Below the pieces are notes generated by a model. That model was given only the letters and a program-made list of their open reading frames with translations. It was not told the DNA's origin and ran no database searches. DNA of 64,000 nt from Lepiota brunneoincarnata (lineage: Eukaryota > Basidiomycota > Agaricomycetes > Agaricales > Agaricaceae), in NCBI GenBank assembly GCA_023014365.1, contig JAEBUN010000025.1:1-64000 (forward strand). Direction: 5' to 3'. The position numbers and the translations under genes were made by a program. Shown piece after piece: positions 45,422 to 55,347 of the stretch; the first letter of the stretch is position 1; each line of letters opens with the position of its first letter.

Positions 45422-47806
45422 TTGTATCATATCCAATGCACGAAAATCGGCAGTGATCTGGCTTACCTTGCTAAAGGGCAACTATCCATGCGTTTGTGGC
45501 ATCGTCGTATGGGTCATTTAAACCCTCAGATCATCAACTCGATGCACCATGATCACCTTGTGAAGGGTCTGGACATTTACACACCTTGCGAGTTTGACCA
45601 TCTGTGCAGTGGCTGCGCAAATAGGAAGTCTCACCGTCTGCCTATGCCTGATGTGAGCTCAAGCCGTTATTCCAAGATGGAACTGCTGGTACTTGACCTG
45701 ACTGGACCAATGTCTGTTCCAAGTTGGGATGGGTATTTATATGCACTCGTCGTTGTGGAGGTGAGCTGCTGTTATCCTGTGGGTTGTCTCTTGAAGGATA
45801 AGGAAGGGGCCGGCATCGCTGTTTGGGATATTGTGGCCATGTTGGAACGCCAATCTGGTCTGAAGACTCGCTGTCTCCGAAGCAACAATGGGTCTGAATT
45901 TGTCAACTCTGCAATGAATCAATTCTGTTGTCGCAATGGCATCATTCATGAAACAACCATCCCTTACCTCCCTGAGCAGAATGGCATCGCTGAGCATGCT
46001 ATCACCATTTTCTTTCAGATGATACGGTGCATGTTGCACACCGGTGGCACAAACCTGCATTATTGGGGCAAAGCTTTCATGTACACTGTCCACATCCGCA
46101 GTTTGACACTCACCTCTGGTTTAAAGGGAATCACCCCTTATGAGGCATGGACTGGACGCAAACCCGATGTTTCTCATCTTTGGGTCTTTGGATCTCTTGG
46201 TTGGGCTCATGTTCCCAGGCCAGTGTGCAAAGGCAAGTTGGAATCAAGGGCCGTGAAGGTGCGGATGCTCGGGTGGTGGACTGATGAGGCCAAAGGATAT
46301 TGCCTTGAAGATTTGGAGAATGGCAAGTTGATTGCCTCTCGTGACATCCAGTTTTACGAGGATGATGCCCCCAGCGAGTTAGCTGTTGTGGATGTTGATG
46401 AACCGGTGGTCTCACCTGAGTTGGTTGATCGTTTGGTTGATGATGCCGTTGCCACAGATGTTCCCAAGCCTGGTCCAACCACCACTCTTCCCACGGCCAT
46501 CCCTCCAGATCCTGTACCTGCCGTTGATGTTGAGTGTCTGGTTACTCCTACCCATGAGGTCTCCAGTGGGAGTCTCCCTCAACCACCACCTGCACCTAGG
46601 AAGTCTGCTCGTGTACGCAAACCTGTTGAGCGTCTTGGGTTCTTTGCCATCGACGATGCATTTTCCTTAAATGGAAGTGTGAACTTCACCTTTGTCGCTG
46701 TCGCTGATGAACCTTGTACTTACCAGGAGGCCCTTTGTTCTCCCTACTCGAAGCAGTGGGAGAGTGCTATTGAGTCCGAGTTTGCTCAATTAAAGAAGGC
46801 TGGCGTTTTCGAATGGGTGGACAACTTACCTGAGGGAAAGAAAGCGGTTGGAAGCTGCATTGTCTTCAAGGAGAAGCTAGATGGACATGGAAAACAAGTT
46901 AAGTTCAAAGCTCGGATTGTAGCTAAAGGCTTCTCACAGATACCTGGAGAGGACTTCACCAAAACCTTCTCATCCGTCGCCAAGTTCACCACTCTCCGCA
47001 TTTTCCTCACCCTCGCTGCCTATTTAGACTTTGATATTCATCAAGTTGATGTCGTCGCTGCCTACTTGCAAGGAGATCTCGATGAGGAAATATATATGGA
47101 GGTACCGGATGGTGTTGAGAAGTTGGGGACTGGAGGTCGCTATTGGAGGTTGCAAAAGGCCTTGTATGGTCTGAAGCAAGCTGGGAGGCAGTGGAAGAAG
47201 AGATTACATGAAGTTTTGACTAAGCTCAACTTCATCCATGCATTCGCTGATGACTGTTTATACATCAGGAGAGAAAATGGGAAGATTACTCTCCTTGTAC
47301 TTGTCTACGTCAATGACATGGCAGTTGCTGGCCCTGGCGGCACTCGCATTATCTCGTTCAAGACTGCCCTCAGCCAAGACTTCGAGATTACCGACCTAGG
47401 CAAGCTCAAATACATGTTGGGCATCCTCGTTACTTGGGATCGCCCCAACCGCCTCATTTACCTTAATCAGTCAGCATATATCCACCAAATTCTTGCCTGC
47501 TTTCGCATGCAGGATGCCGCTCCTGTCTCCACTCCACTTGCTGTGAAGCACAATCTCTCCACCTCCCATTCCCCCAAGACTGAAGCTGAGAAATGAGCTT
47601 ACAAAGAATATGCAGGTAATATTCATTACCTCTTGCTTGTCAGCTCTCTCCTCTTTGCTACTCAGACTCAACCAGACATCCAGTTTGCAGTCAGCTTAGT
47701 TGCCCAGTTCGGCGGAAATCCTGGCATAGCCCACTTAGAGGCCATGAAGTGCATTTTGCACTATCTCAAGGGTACTGCAAATTTCCACCTTGTCTTGGGT
47801 AGGCGC
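45422..47806 (+). pseudogene. Copia integrase, reverse transcriptase, start of RNase H
   Basis: This is in the same frame as gag, after stops. It has the HHCC zinc finger (LWHRRMGHL...CSGCANRKSH) and the integrase core (VLDLTGPMS...LRSNNGSEF...PEQNGIAEHA), where the second catalytic Asp is Asn. The RVT_2 reverse transcriptase is intact in length (FKARIVAKGFSQIPGEDF, HQVDVVAAYLQGDL, LQKALYGLKQAGRQWKK), but its active site reads YVNDM instead of YVDDM. A TGA after EAEK splits off AYKEYAGNIHYLLLVSS and the RNase H start, which ends at the Gypsy junction. Both Asp-to-Asn changes sit at former CpG sites. Confidence 0.85.
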
Positions 47807-48066
47807 TGAAAAGGTAGAAACTTTTGTAGGTTTTAATATAGATAGTGGGCTTGTTTTCACTAAGCTTAGCCGCAATTCGATAAGCTTAAGATAATACAAG
47901 TGGAATGAGATAGATAATGAACAGTTTCGTCTTTTAGGGTGTTCTGGGGGTGTGTTCTGACAGCGAAATTCAAGAGAGTAGTGTTTTTAGAGGTTAACAA
48001 ACAGCCGTTGAAGTTATCTTAGCCGTACGGTGCAACAATGAAAGGACAATCCCTGTCAATTCAAAG

Positions 48067-48184
48067 CACTGGGTCTCTGGTCTCTGGTCTCTGGTCTCTG
48101 AACTCTGGTCTCTGTCTCTGTCTCTGTCTCTAGCACTCTGGAACTCTAAACTCTGAACTCTGGTCTCTGTCTCTGTCTCTGGGT
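48067..48184. repeat. CTCTGG/GTCTCT minisatellite within the LTR
   Basis: Short tandem GGTCTCT and CTCTGT units lie inside the LTR. The inverse array (GAGACAGAGACCAGA type) is at about 54408-54517 in the plus LTR, with nearly the same unit order, so the array predates the divergence of the two elements. Confidence 0.85.
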
Positions 48185-48919
48185 TGGTCGACGACCGAAG
48201 GAATCACACTTAACAATGCACACTAAATAGCCCTCTGAAACTGTTCTTGATCACAGCTCACAGACTTGCATGTGGAAGCGGGGGTGAGACCTCTTGCTTC
48301 TCCACAAACAAGTGTGACCGTATTTATATTGTTTAGATACATACAAGAGATAGTAAATATGAAATAGAAAACAATAAGCTTAATTGTTACAGGCACTGTA
48401 GAACATTTTGGAAGGTTCGGCAGTATTTCTACCTCACCCTGGGTTATGGGTTTTTCTCTGATTAACAAATGGCAATCCAGCCAGACGTGTTCCATGCTTG
48501 TCTGCATTATTCTGCATCCATGCGAGCGCGTTAAGTTTCTGGATCAATTATGATCGGAATGTATAGCGGATGGACAATCCCTTGATCCATGGTAATTAAT
48601 CTCAGTTAAGCAGAATGCCGAAGTGCCGGGACCCACAAAGCACTCGTTAATTAGGAGTCTTTGATATTTCTAGGGTTTTGGACATTGGGTATTGCCTCCC
48701 GAATGTTGGACGTTCCGTTCCGTGGTCCGGTCATCATTATTGAACTTGCTATAGATGTAATACGCCTGCGACAGCCACTAGGTACATTCTTTTATGTTCA
48801 AACGCATTCGGGTTCATCAGAAAACTGCTTGTAAGGTCCCTTGATGCAACCGGGGTATACTCAATAGGCTATGTAGAGTCCTGAATCCCTCTGGAGAGCG
48901 CTCTGATAGCTTGGTTCAC

Positions 48920-49580
48920 TGTCATATCCATGCCAACTCAGAGTCTAATCATTTAAACTTCGGCTTCTCGACTCCACGTGTGTTCCACACAACAACCCTC
49001 TGCCCTCCAACTCGGCCCCGACCTGCTCCGACCGCAACCCCCTGCCCCGATCACGCGACCACCTCCACACGTGCTGTGGTCACCTGGCCCTCGGTGTCTC
49101 ATACCCCCGTCTCCATTTCCCGTCCGTAGTCAAGATATGTTATTAGTCTCCATACCTGTACCCGTTTCCATTCCATTCGTAATCCGTTCGTAATCCGTTT
49201 GTAACTAGATCGGTCTCCGCTCCGCTCCGCACGTAGTCAGTACGAGTCATAGTTCATAAGGCCAGTAGTATATATACCGTAGGTACTTGGCTTGTACTCC
49301 TCAGTCTGATAATCGAATCGAGCAGCGGACCAGCTCCCTGTTCTCTACCCTCTCCTCTCTTCTGCCTCGTTCCGCTTCGGCCCCGATTTCCTGAAATACG
49401 GACTAGGACAGTAGGAGGGCACAGCACATACGCTGAGGCCGCAAGTCCAACCCCCCGCCCGACGTACTCCGCCTCGGTCCCGAAGTCTACGTACTGACTT
49501 CGCCCTGTCCCCCGGTTACCTTATATCAAGGATACCACCCCGACCCTCCGCTTCGGTCCCGACCCGCACCGGCTCTAACA
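48920..49580. mobile_element. Solo LTR, 661 bp, 5-bp target duplication TTCAC
   Basis: It interrupts the Gypsy LTR between ...GCTTGGTTCAC and TTCACTAAGCTTAG; the uninterrupted sequence is GCTTGGTTCACTAAGC in the other LTR copy. The insert begins TGTCATATCC and ends GGCTCTAACA, with TTCAC at 48915-48919 and 49581-49585. A TATATATA box is near 49268. It has no coding capacity and lacks the TAAGCTTA motif abundant in the host element, so it belongs to another family. Confidence 0.9.
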
Positions 49581-50100
49581 TTCACTAAGCTTAGTGATAA
49601 TGAGCTGATTTGAACACTTCTGAGGCTCGAATATCCTCAGTTCAGTTGAACTGGCTACTACGGGATATAGTACCAATCCTCTATAGAGTTCTTTAATGAT
49701 ATAGCCAATGATTCTATGTAGAGAATTGTTCCGGAGTACGGAATTCATGTATAGGCGTGAAATCGGCATATCATCTCCCCCTAACCAAATTGCTGACTGT
49801 CCTCAGTCATTATCTCCTTCAAATTCGCAGTATCTGAGTCTCTCTGACGCACTCTACAGTCTAGAACATTCACCAGCTTTGAGGGTAGCACACTTTCGCT
49901 AAGCTTATTTCAGAATGATGTCATGTCACCGAGTTTAAATGTATAGATCAACTTCTTGTTGCTATAGCTTAAATTTTTATCTCATTATTGGGTCTTTTAA
50001 ATGTCCCAAGGTCTCGTTTCATCTCTTTCGTTCTCCCTCTCACTTCTTACTCGTCTATCCTGCTCGCATATTCACTTTTCAATGCCCACTTCTATCAACA

Positions 50101-51329
50101 ATGGACAGAAACACACGCAGCAGCAAATGTGCTTGCTACGAGGAGGACTTGGACTCTTCTTCCAGTAAGTAGAGTTCAAGTTACAGTTTTCTCTGTCCTC
50201 TTAACACTGTTTTCAGGCTACCCTGGGCCGAGCAACGCCTCAACGGCTTCCCAAGGCACGCCTTCATCATCAATCGCGCAACGTAAGTCACGTTTTCCCC
50301 TGTTCTCATTGTCTTTACTTATGTTTTCTCTACTTTTAGGTCTCACTATTCGCCTCCCGGCGCGTCGCAACCTCCTACCTCAATGGGAACCACCAGCACT
50401 GCATACTAGGAGAGCTAGAGGTGGGCAAGGAGCTTGAGGAGCTCGCGGAAATTGTCAGGTGGGTGTGGCAAGGACCCCTCCTCCACCGTACTCTCCGCCT
50501 CATGCACCAACTCCTCCGCTGGCCTCTCCCTTGTCCGCTCCAGTGCCAAGACACATGATTTCCATTGCGTCGTTGTGCAATCCAACCGACGAGCACTTTG
50601 CTGGATTTTCCGCAGAACCCTTGTCAGGTATCCCCATTGGTGGGCCCTCTGGTGGATTGTCCACAGAGGCCTTGTCAAGTTTAATGTCGCTGCCCCCTCT
50701 TGCCGTCTCTCTGCACTCCCTTGATGGTGAAGGCTTGCTGGTGCTCCCTCCCCTGGGTATTGCATCAGGTTCAGAGGTGCCAGGCCCTTCAACAAACCGC
50801 CCCTCCTCTCCCGTAGCCTCTTTGACTGTTTCAACGCGTAAGCTTAGTCTTTTACAAGGTATATTTGTCCTTTCTGCTAACTTCCACTTTAGCGCATATC
50901 CCAGCTGCCCTTAAAGGCAAACAGAAGGCAAAACCATCGATGCCGCCCCCTACGCCTCTATTCTTGGTGAATTCAAACTTGCCATCACGTTCTCCAGTCC
51001 CTGAGGTCTCTCAAGCCGACCTCTTTAAAATCTTTAGCTGGTCCTTGTCTCTGGATGGGCAACATGTGCTGGCTTTGCCTAGGTGCCCAACACCATCACC
51101 ACCTCACTTAGCTGGCACTCCAGTCAAGTCTCCCGCAAATGCTGTGGAGATTTCTCCTTCTCCAGATTTGGAGCTCCTACTGGAGCCTTCGCCTGCCCCT
51201 CAAGAACCGACTTTTGTTTTTCAAGACGCGTTCTTAGCTTCTCTGACCCCCGTCCTTTCTTGTTTGCCTAGCCCAGTGGTTCCAGAGATCCCTCAAGAGT
51301 CCCCTCATGCTGGGCTTCGTCCAGCTTAA
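50101..51329 (+). CDS. Intron-bearing Ser/Pro-rich gene antisense to the minus Gypsy element
   Basis: Plus-strand exon-like stretches occur here. The first starts MDRNTRSSKCACYEEDL and joins through GTAAGT..TTTTCAG (50166-50216) and GTAAGTC..TTTTAG to further short exons. A long Pro/Ser-rich exon (about 50459-50838) joins through an intron starting GTAAGCTTAG and ending CTTTAG to HIPAALKGKQKAKPS...PEIPQESPHAGLRPA. The last codon's TAA overlaps TAAGCTTA at 51327. The frame between exons 3 and 4 is not resolved. No known domain is seen. It occupies the place where RT-integrase should be and looks captured or rearranged; it is not similar to the antisense gene of the plus element. Confidence 0.45.
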
Positions 51330-51786
51330 GCTTATGCTCCTCCATATATCTGCCTGTCGGGACAAACTCTGGAGGATGCACGCTAAGCTCAGGCATTTCT
51401 GCCAGTGGGTCCCCTTTTATTTCTCGTTTTATCCTGAATCTCTCCGGTAGATCACCCAACACTGGCCTCACTTTTAAGGCTACTGGTTTATATTTCTTCC
51501 CAGCCAGGCATTGTACCGTATCTTCGTCATCTTCTTCTGTTTCGAAGACAGTTATTCCCTGGTCCTCTGTGCCCTGCACGTTGGCTATGTGTCCTAGGCA
51601 CAATAACGCTGTCGCTTTATCTTCTTGTGGACAGTCCTCATCGTGTATGACTCGGTCAATGAACATTAGCTGTAGCTCGGCCTCTGAGAAGCTTCCTTTT
51701 GCTAAGCTTAGTGTTTGTGCGATGACAGGGCCCTTCTCATCATCATAGTCTATTATACAAGCCACCTCTCCTTGTCCCTCAGTCAA
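51325..51786 (-). pseudogene. N-terminal fragment of Gypsy RT polyprotein
   Basis: This matches the first 150 or so codons of the plus-element pol frame (TEGQGEVACIIDYDDEKGP..., RPVLGDLPERFRIKREIKGD..., KLKLDEA). Similarity ends exactly after KLKLDEA, within a TAAGCTTA motif, so the deletion or rearrangement breakpoint lies at about 51325. The catalytic palm domain is absent. Confidence 0.85.
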
Positions 51787-52820
51787 CTCATTGAGGTTTC
51801 TTGAAAATTTTGACTGTTTTCCCTAAGCTTAGGAGGATTACACTCTCCTCGAGCATAAGTTGGTAACACAGCCCTTTCTCTGGTATTTGGGTCCATAATA
51901 ACCAAGGTTTGCTTGCCACTGGTGCTATTCCTGACTTTGCTAGCCATCATTACATCAAAGGGTTGTCCCAGGAGTACTCGATACGCGGGGCTACGAACGA
52001 TGTGAACTTGCAAATAGATTGTGACTCCCCCACAGGTAAAGCCTACGTTCTTTGCCAATCCACAAGTCTTTTCAACCTGCCCATTTGCACTCTGCAAATT
52101 TATCGTAGTATCTGGGTCCCAAGAAACTTGACATGCAATCGCTGCTTCCTGACTCATGGAGATGATCTGTGACCCGCTATCTAGCAAGGCCTCTTCCTGC
52201 CGAATCCCATTTATCAGAGTTGGCACTACTCTCAACGGCTCGCATTCTTTCGCAATAAACACTTGTCGTCCCCTGTCTCTTCGGGGTAGTGACTCCAAGT
52301 ACTGCATGATTGGATCCTGAGCTACCCAGGCTTGGGTTGCCGAGCCTTCTCGGAGCACCATATCATACTTCCAAGGACCGTCTGCTAGCTCCATTATCAT
52401 GACTTGTACTGGCCCACTATTAATCTCTATATCTTCTGTATCATTGTCCCCGGGCCCTACTCCTGCTATTAAGCTTTGACTCGTGGGTACCCATTTTCTC
52501 ATAATTCACTCTCTATAAGTGTTCCTGTATATCGGTGACAATGCCAAGAGTTCTCCATGCGATACTGAGGCTTCTCGCTTCAATACCCTGCTGAGTACTT
52601 CCTCAACATTGACATTCCTCTCTATAGGGGCCTGGTGCTTATATGCAGGCTCCTTCTTGGATGATTCCATCCTTCTGACAGGCAGCGGTGGTACCTCAAC
52701 AACCAGGCGCAGTGGTTTCACATTCTTATATGGTAATTCTCCTGCTGCGGCACGCATGGGTTTCTCCGTTGTCTGCCCTATTTCCTCATTTTCTGATTCT
52801 TCTGATCGCTCGGAATCCAA
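51783..52820 (-). pseudogene. Gypsy protease (retropepsin) region
   Basis: Two frames, 52820-52506 and 52502-51783, are collinear with 56808-57941. A TGA at YRNTYRE splits them where the plus copy has CGC. The retropepsin motif EEALLDSGSQIISMSQ and VLLGQPFDVM are present. This copy keeps CGA where the plus copy has its nonsense TGA (LPRRDRG). The frame ends at the second -1 overlap, with heptamer AAATTTT (complement 51804-51810) conserved. Confidence 0.8.
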
Positions 52821-52891
52821 TGCATCCTCAGGAGTCTGTCCTCTGGCAAAGGCGACCTTCTTCTTCAGAGCCAGCTCCTTCCTCGAACCCT

Positions 52892-53478
52892 TTAGAAACC
52901 CAACTCCGAGTTCCTAGTCTTCGTGCCACTTCTGGTGTCCAAATACTGGCTTGCCAAGGGCGTACCATCCGTCAAACTGCTAAGCTTAGCCTGTATCTGG
53001 GCCAATTGCTCGGCCAAAGACTGTATTTCAACATTATCCTCCTTCCTGGTCATAAGCTTAACCTTTGGGGCACTTCCGGCGTGGATGGCAGCTGTCTCCA
53101 ACATTTCCATGCGCTGCTTCAGACAGCGGACTTCTTCTTCTGCTGGTGACCTTTGGTTTTCTGACCTTGGGAATGCTCTCTGTGCAAACACCGCTGATGT
53201 TGGCACTTGCGGTAACTCAGGCTCAACCTCTGGCAGTTCTGGTATCTGAATGAAGAGTTGTCCCTTTGTTGCATAGTACTTTGCCACTTTCTCTTTAATA
53301 GGCCCTTCTCCTCGAGGGATACTCGAGCCATCTCCCATATATATTTTGTTCCCTTTGACTCTAATTTGGCCAGCTTGTTTATCCGCCTCCATGTCCGGGC
53401 AGAATAACCAACTATGCCCTAATAACCAGCAGTAGAAACACTTGTGGTCAGAAAGCGACCGTGCCGACCCATTTCCGG
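52892..53478 (-). pseudogene. 3' part of Gypsy gag, cut by the plus element
   Basis: The zinc knuckle CFYCWLLGHSWLFC and the following MEADKQAGQIRVKGNKIY...SELGF match 56240-56832. The gag frame ends at TAA directly after GGGTTTC (complement 52895-52901), as in the plus copy. Upstream gag is missing because the plus element's LTR begins at 53479. The five bases before it, TCCGG (53474-53478), are the presumed target duplication. Confidence 0.85.
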
Positions 53479-54780
53479 TGATACGCCGATTTCACGCCTA
53501 TACATGAATTCCGTACTCCGGAACGATTCTCTACATAGAATCATTGGCTATATCATTAAAGAACTCTATAGAGGATTGGTACTATATCCCGTAGTAGCCA
53601 GTTCGACCGAACTGAGGATATTCGAGCCTCGGAAGTGTTCAAACCAGCTCATTATCACTAAGCTTAGTGAACCAAGCTATCAGAACGCTCTCCGGAGGGA
53701 TTCAGGACTCTACATAGCCTATCGAGTATACCCCAGTCGCATCCAGGGACCTTACGAGCAGTTTTCTGATGAACCCGAATGCGTTTGAACATAAAAGAAT
53801 GTACCTAGCGGCTGTCGCAGGCGTATTACGTCTATAGCGAGTTCAATAATGATGACCGGACCACGGAACGGAACGTCCAACGTTCGGGAGGCAATACCCG
53901 ATGCCCAAAACCCTAGAAACATCAAAGACTCCTAATTAACGAGTGCTTTGTGGGTCCCGGCACTTCGGCATTCTGCTTAACTGAGATTAATTACAACGGA
54001 TCAAGGGATTGTCCATCCGCTATACATTCCGATCATAATTGATCCGGAAACTTAACGCGCTCGCATGGACGCAGAATAATGCAGCCGAGCACGGAGCACG
54101 TCTGGCTGGATTGCCATTCGTTAATCAGAGAAAAACCCATAACCCAGGGTGAGGTAGAAATGCTGCCGAACCTTCCAAAATGTTCTACAGTGCCTGTAAC
54201 AATTAAGCTTATTGTTTTCTATTTCATATTTACTATCTCTCGTATGTATCTAAACAATATAAATACGGTCGCACTTGTTCGTGGAGAAGAAAGAGGTCTC
54301 ACCCCCGCTTCCACACGCAAGTCTGCGAGCCGTGATCAAGAACGGTTTCAGAGGGCTATTTAGTGTGCGTCGTTAAGTGTGATTTCTTCGGTCGTCGACC
54401 AACCCAGGGACAGAGACAGAGACCAGAGTTCAGAGTTTAGAGTTCCAGAGTGCTAGAGACAGAGACAGAGACAGAGACCAGAGTTCAGAGACCAGAGACC
54501 AGAGACCAGAGACCCAGCGCTTTGAATTGACAGGGATTGTCCTTTCATTGTTGCACCGTACGGCTAAGATAACTTCAACGGCTGTTCGTTAACCTCTAAA
54601 AAACACTACTCTCTTGAATTTCGCTGTCAGAACGCACCCCCAGAACACCCTAAAAGACGAAACTGTTCATTATCTATCTCATTCCACTTGTATTAGCTTA
54701 AGCTTATCGAATAGCGGCTAAGCTTAGTGAAAACGAGCCCCTTATCTATATTAAAACCTAAGAAAGTTTCTACCTTTTCA
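53479..54780 (+). repeat. 5' LTR of the plus Gypsy element (1,302 bp)
   Basis: It begins TGATACGCCGATTTC and ends CTACCTTTTCA. The TATAAATA box is at 54259-54266. Four TAAGCTTA palindromes (53659, 54204, 54699, 54719) and a CAGAGAC-type minisatellite lie inside. It is collinear in reverse with 49773-47807. Two bases after the LTR, TGGAGCCCACCGCGAGG (54783-54799) is the likely tRNA primer-binding site, since it starts TGG, the complement of a tRNA CCA end. Confidence 0.9.
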
Positions 54781-55347
54781 TCTGGAGCCCACCGCGAGGG
54801 GGGTTTTCAGTTGAATTTCACGAGCCAAACACCAAAAAGACTTGGACACTGGCCCGCCTTTCACCTGCGAAGCAGAAAAAGGTTCAAGCAAAGACCGTAA
54901 AGTCACCCAAAACGTCCTTCGAGAACAGTCTCAGGAAGGTCGACCCCCCAAAACAGAGAACTACTCGGAATTCCAATCGTCCAGAAGGTTCTGAAGGCCT
55001 CATCGCCGCTAGTACCTCTCGAAAGCGAAAAGATCCCTGTTAACTCTCTAGCTGCGAACACAGCGAGTGGTTCAGCAGTTGCAGTATCGAGAGAAGTCGC
55101 ACCGCCGACCTCTACTGCTCCCAGAATTACACTAAGGCTTCCAGCCTCAGCTCGCAACATAGCGCATATTCTGCGCACTGAAAGCCAGGACGGCCAGACC
55201 GTTCCTACGCTAAGCTTAGCGGTTACAAACCAAAACTCGTTTCATACGAACCCTCCTGGTGCCTCTACAGTACCACAGATATCACAGTCAACTCCGACTG
55301 TACAGACAAACCAAACTACGCCGTCTACGACGACTACAGCTAGAAAA

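Larger units (their letters stand above)
44063..47806 (+). mobile_element. Ty1/Copia retrotransposon, decayed and interrupted
   Basis: A single Copia polyprotein order is present: gag, protease, integrase, reverse transcriptase and the start of RNase H. It is interrupted in RNase H at 47806 by the LTR end of a minus-strand Gypsy element. GGCGC (47802-47806) is the presumed left target-site copy; the right one lies outside the window. I could not identify a convincing 5' LTR or primer-binding site upstream; 43.56-44.06 kb holds no gene. Confidence 0.85.
47807..49773 (-). repeat. 3' LTR of the minus Gypsy element (contains a nested solo LTR)
   Basis: It is the reverse complement of 53479-54780, with TG (at 49773) and CA (at 47807) ends. 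Without the 666-bp nested insertion and target duplication it is about 1,301 bp, against 1,302 bp for the other copy. The inverse TATAAATA box lies at 48321-48328. Many differences from the plus LTR are CpG to TpG/CpA changes in this copy, suggesting it is older. Confidence 0.9.
47807..53478 (-). mobile_element. Minus-strand Ty3/Gypsy element, internally deleted, carrying an antisense gene
   Basis: In the element's own orientation (right to left) it runs gag (53478-52892), protease (52820-51783), the start of RT (51786 to about 51325), then an abrupt switch to unrelated sequence holding a gene on the opposite strand (50101-51329), the polypurine tract (49791-49774) and the 3' LTR (49773-47807). 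Its gag is interrupted at 53478 by the 5' LTR of the plus-strand element. RT catalytic, RNase H and integrase regions are absent, so the element was non-autonomous before interruption. Confidence 0.8.

Noticed and set aside
54079..54363. 94-codon ORF in the LTR, also open in the inverse copy (48223-48507)
   Set aside because: It starts near the LTR TATA box and lacks any motif; the two copies share sequence by descent, so an open frame of this length is weak evidence. Probably chance.
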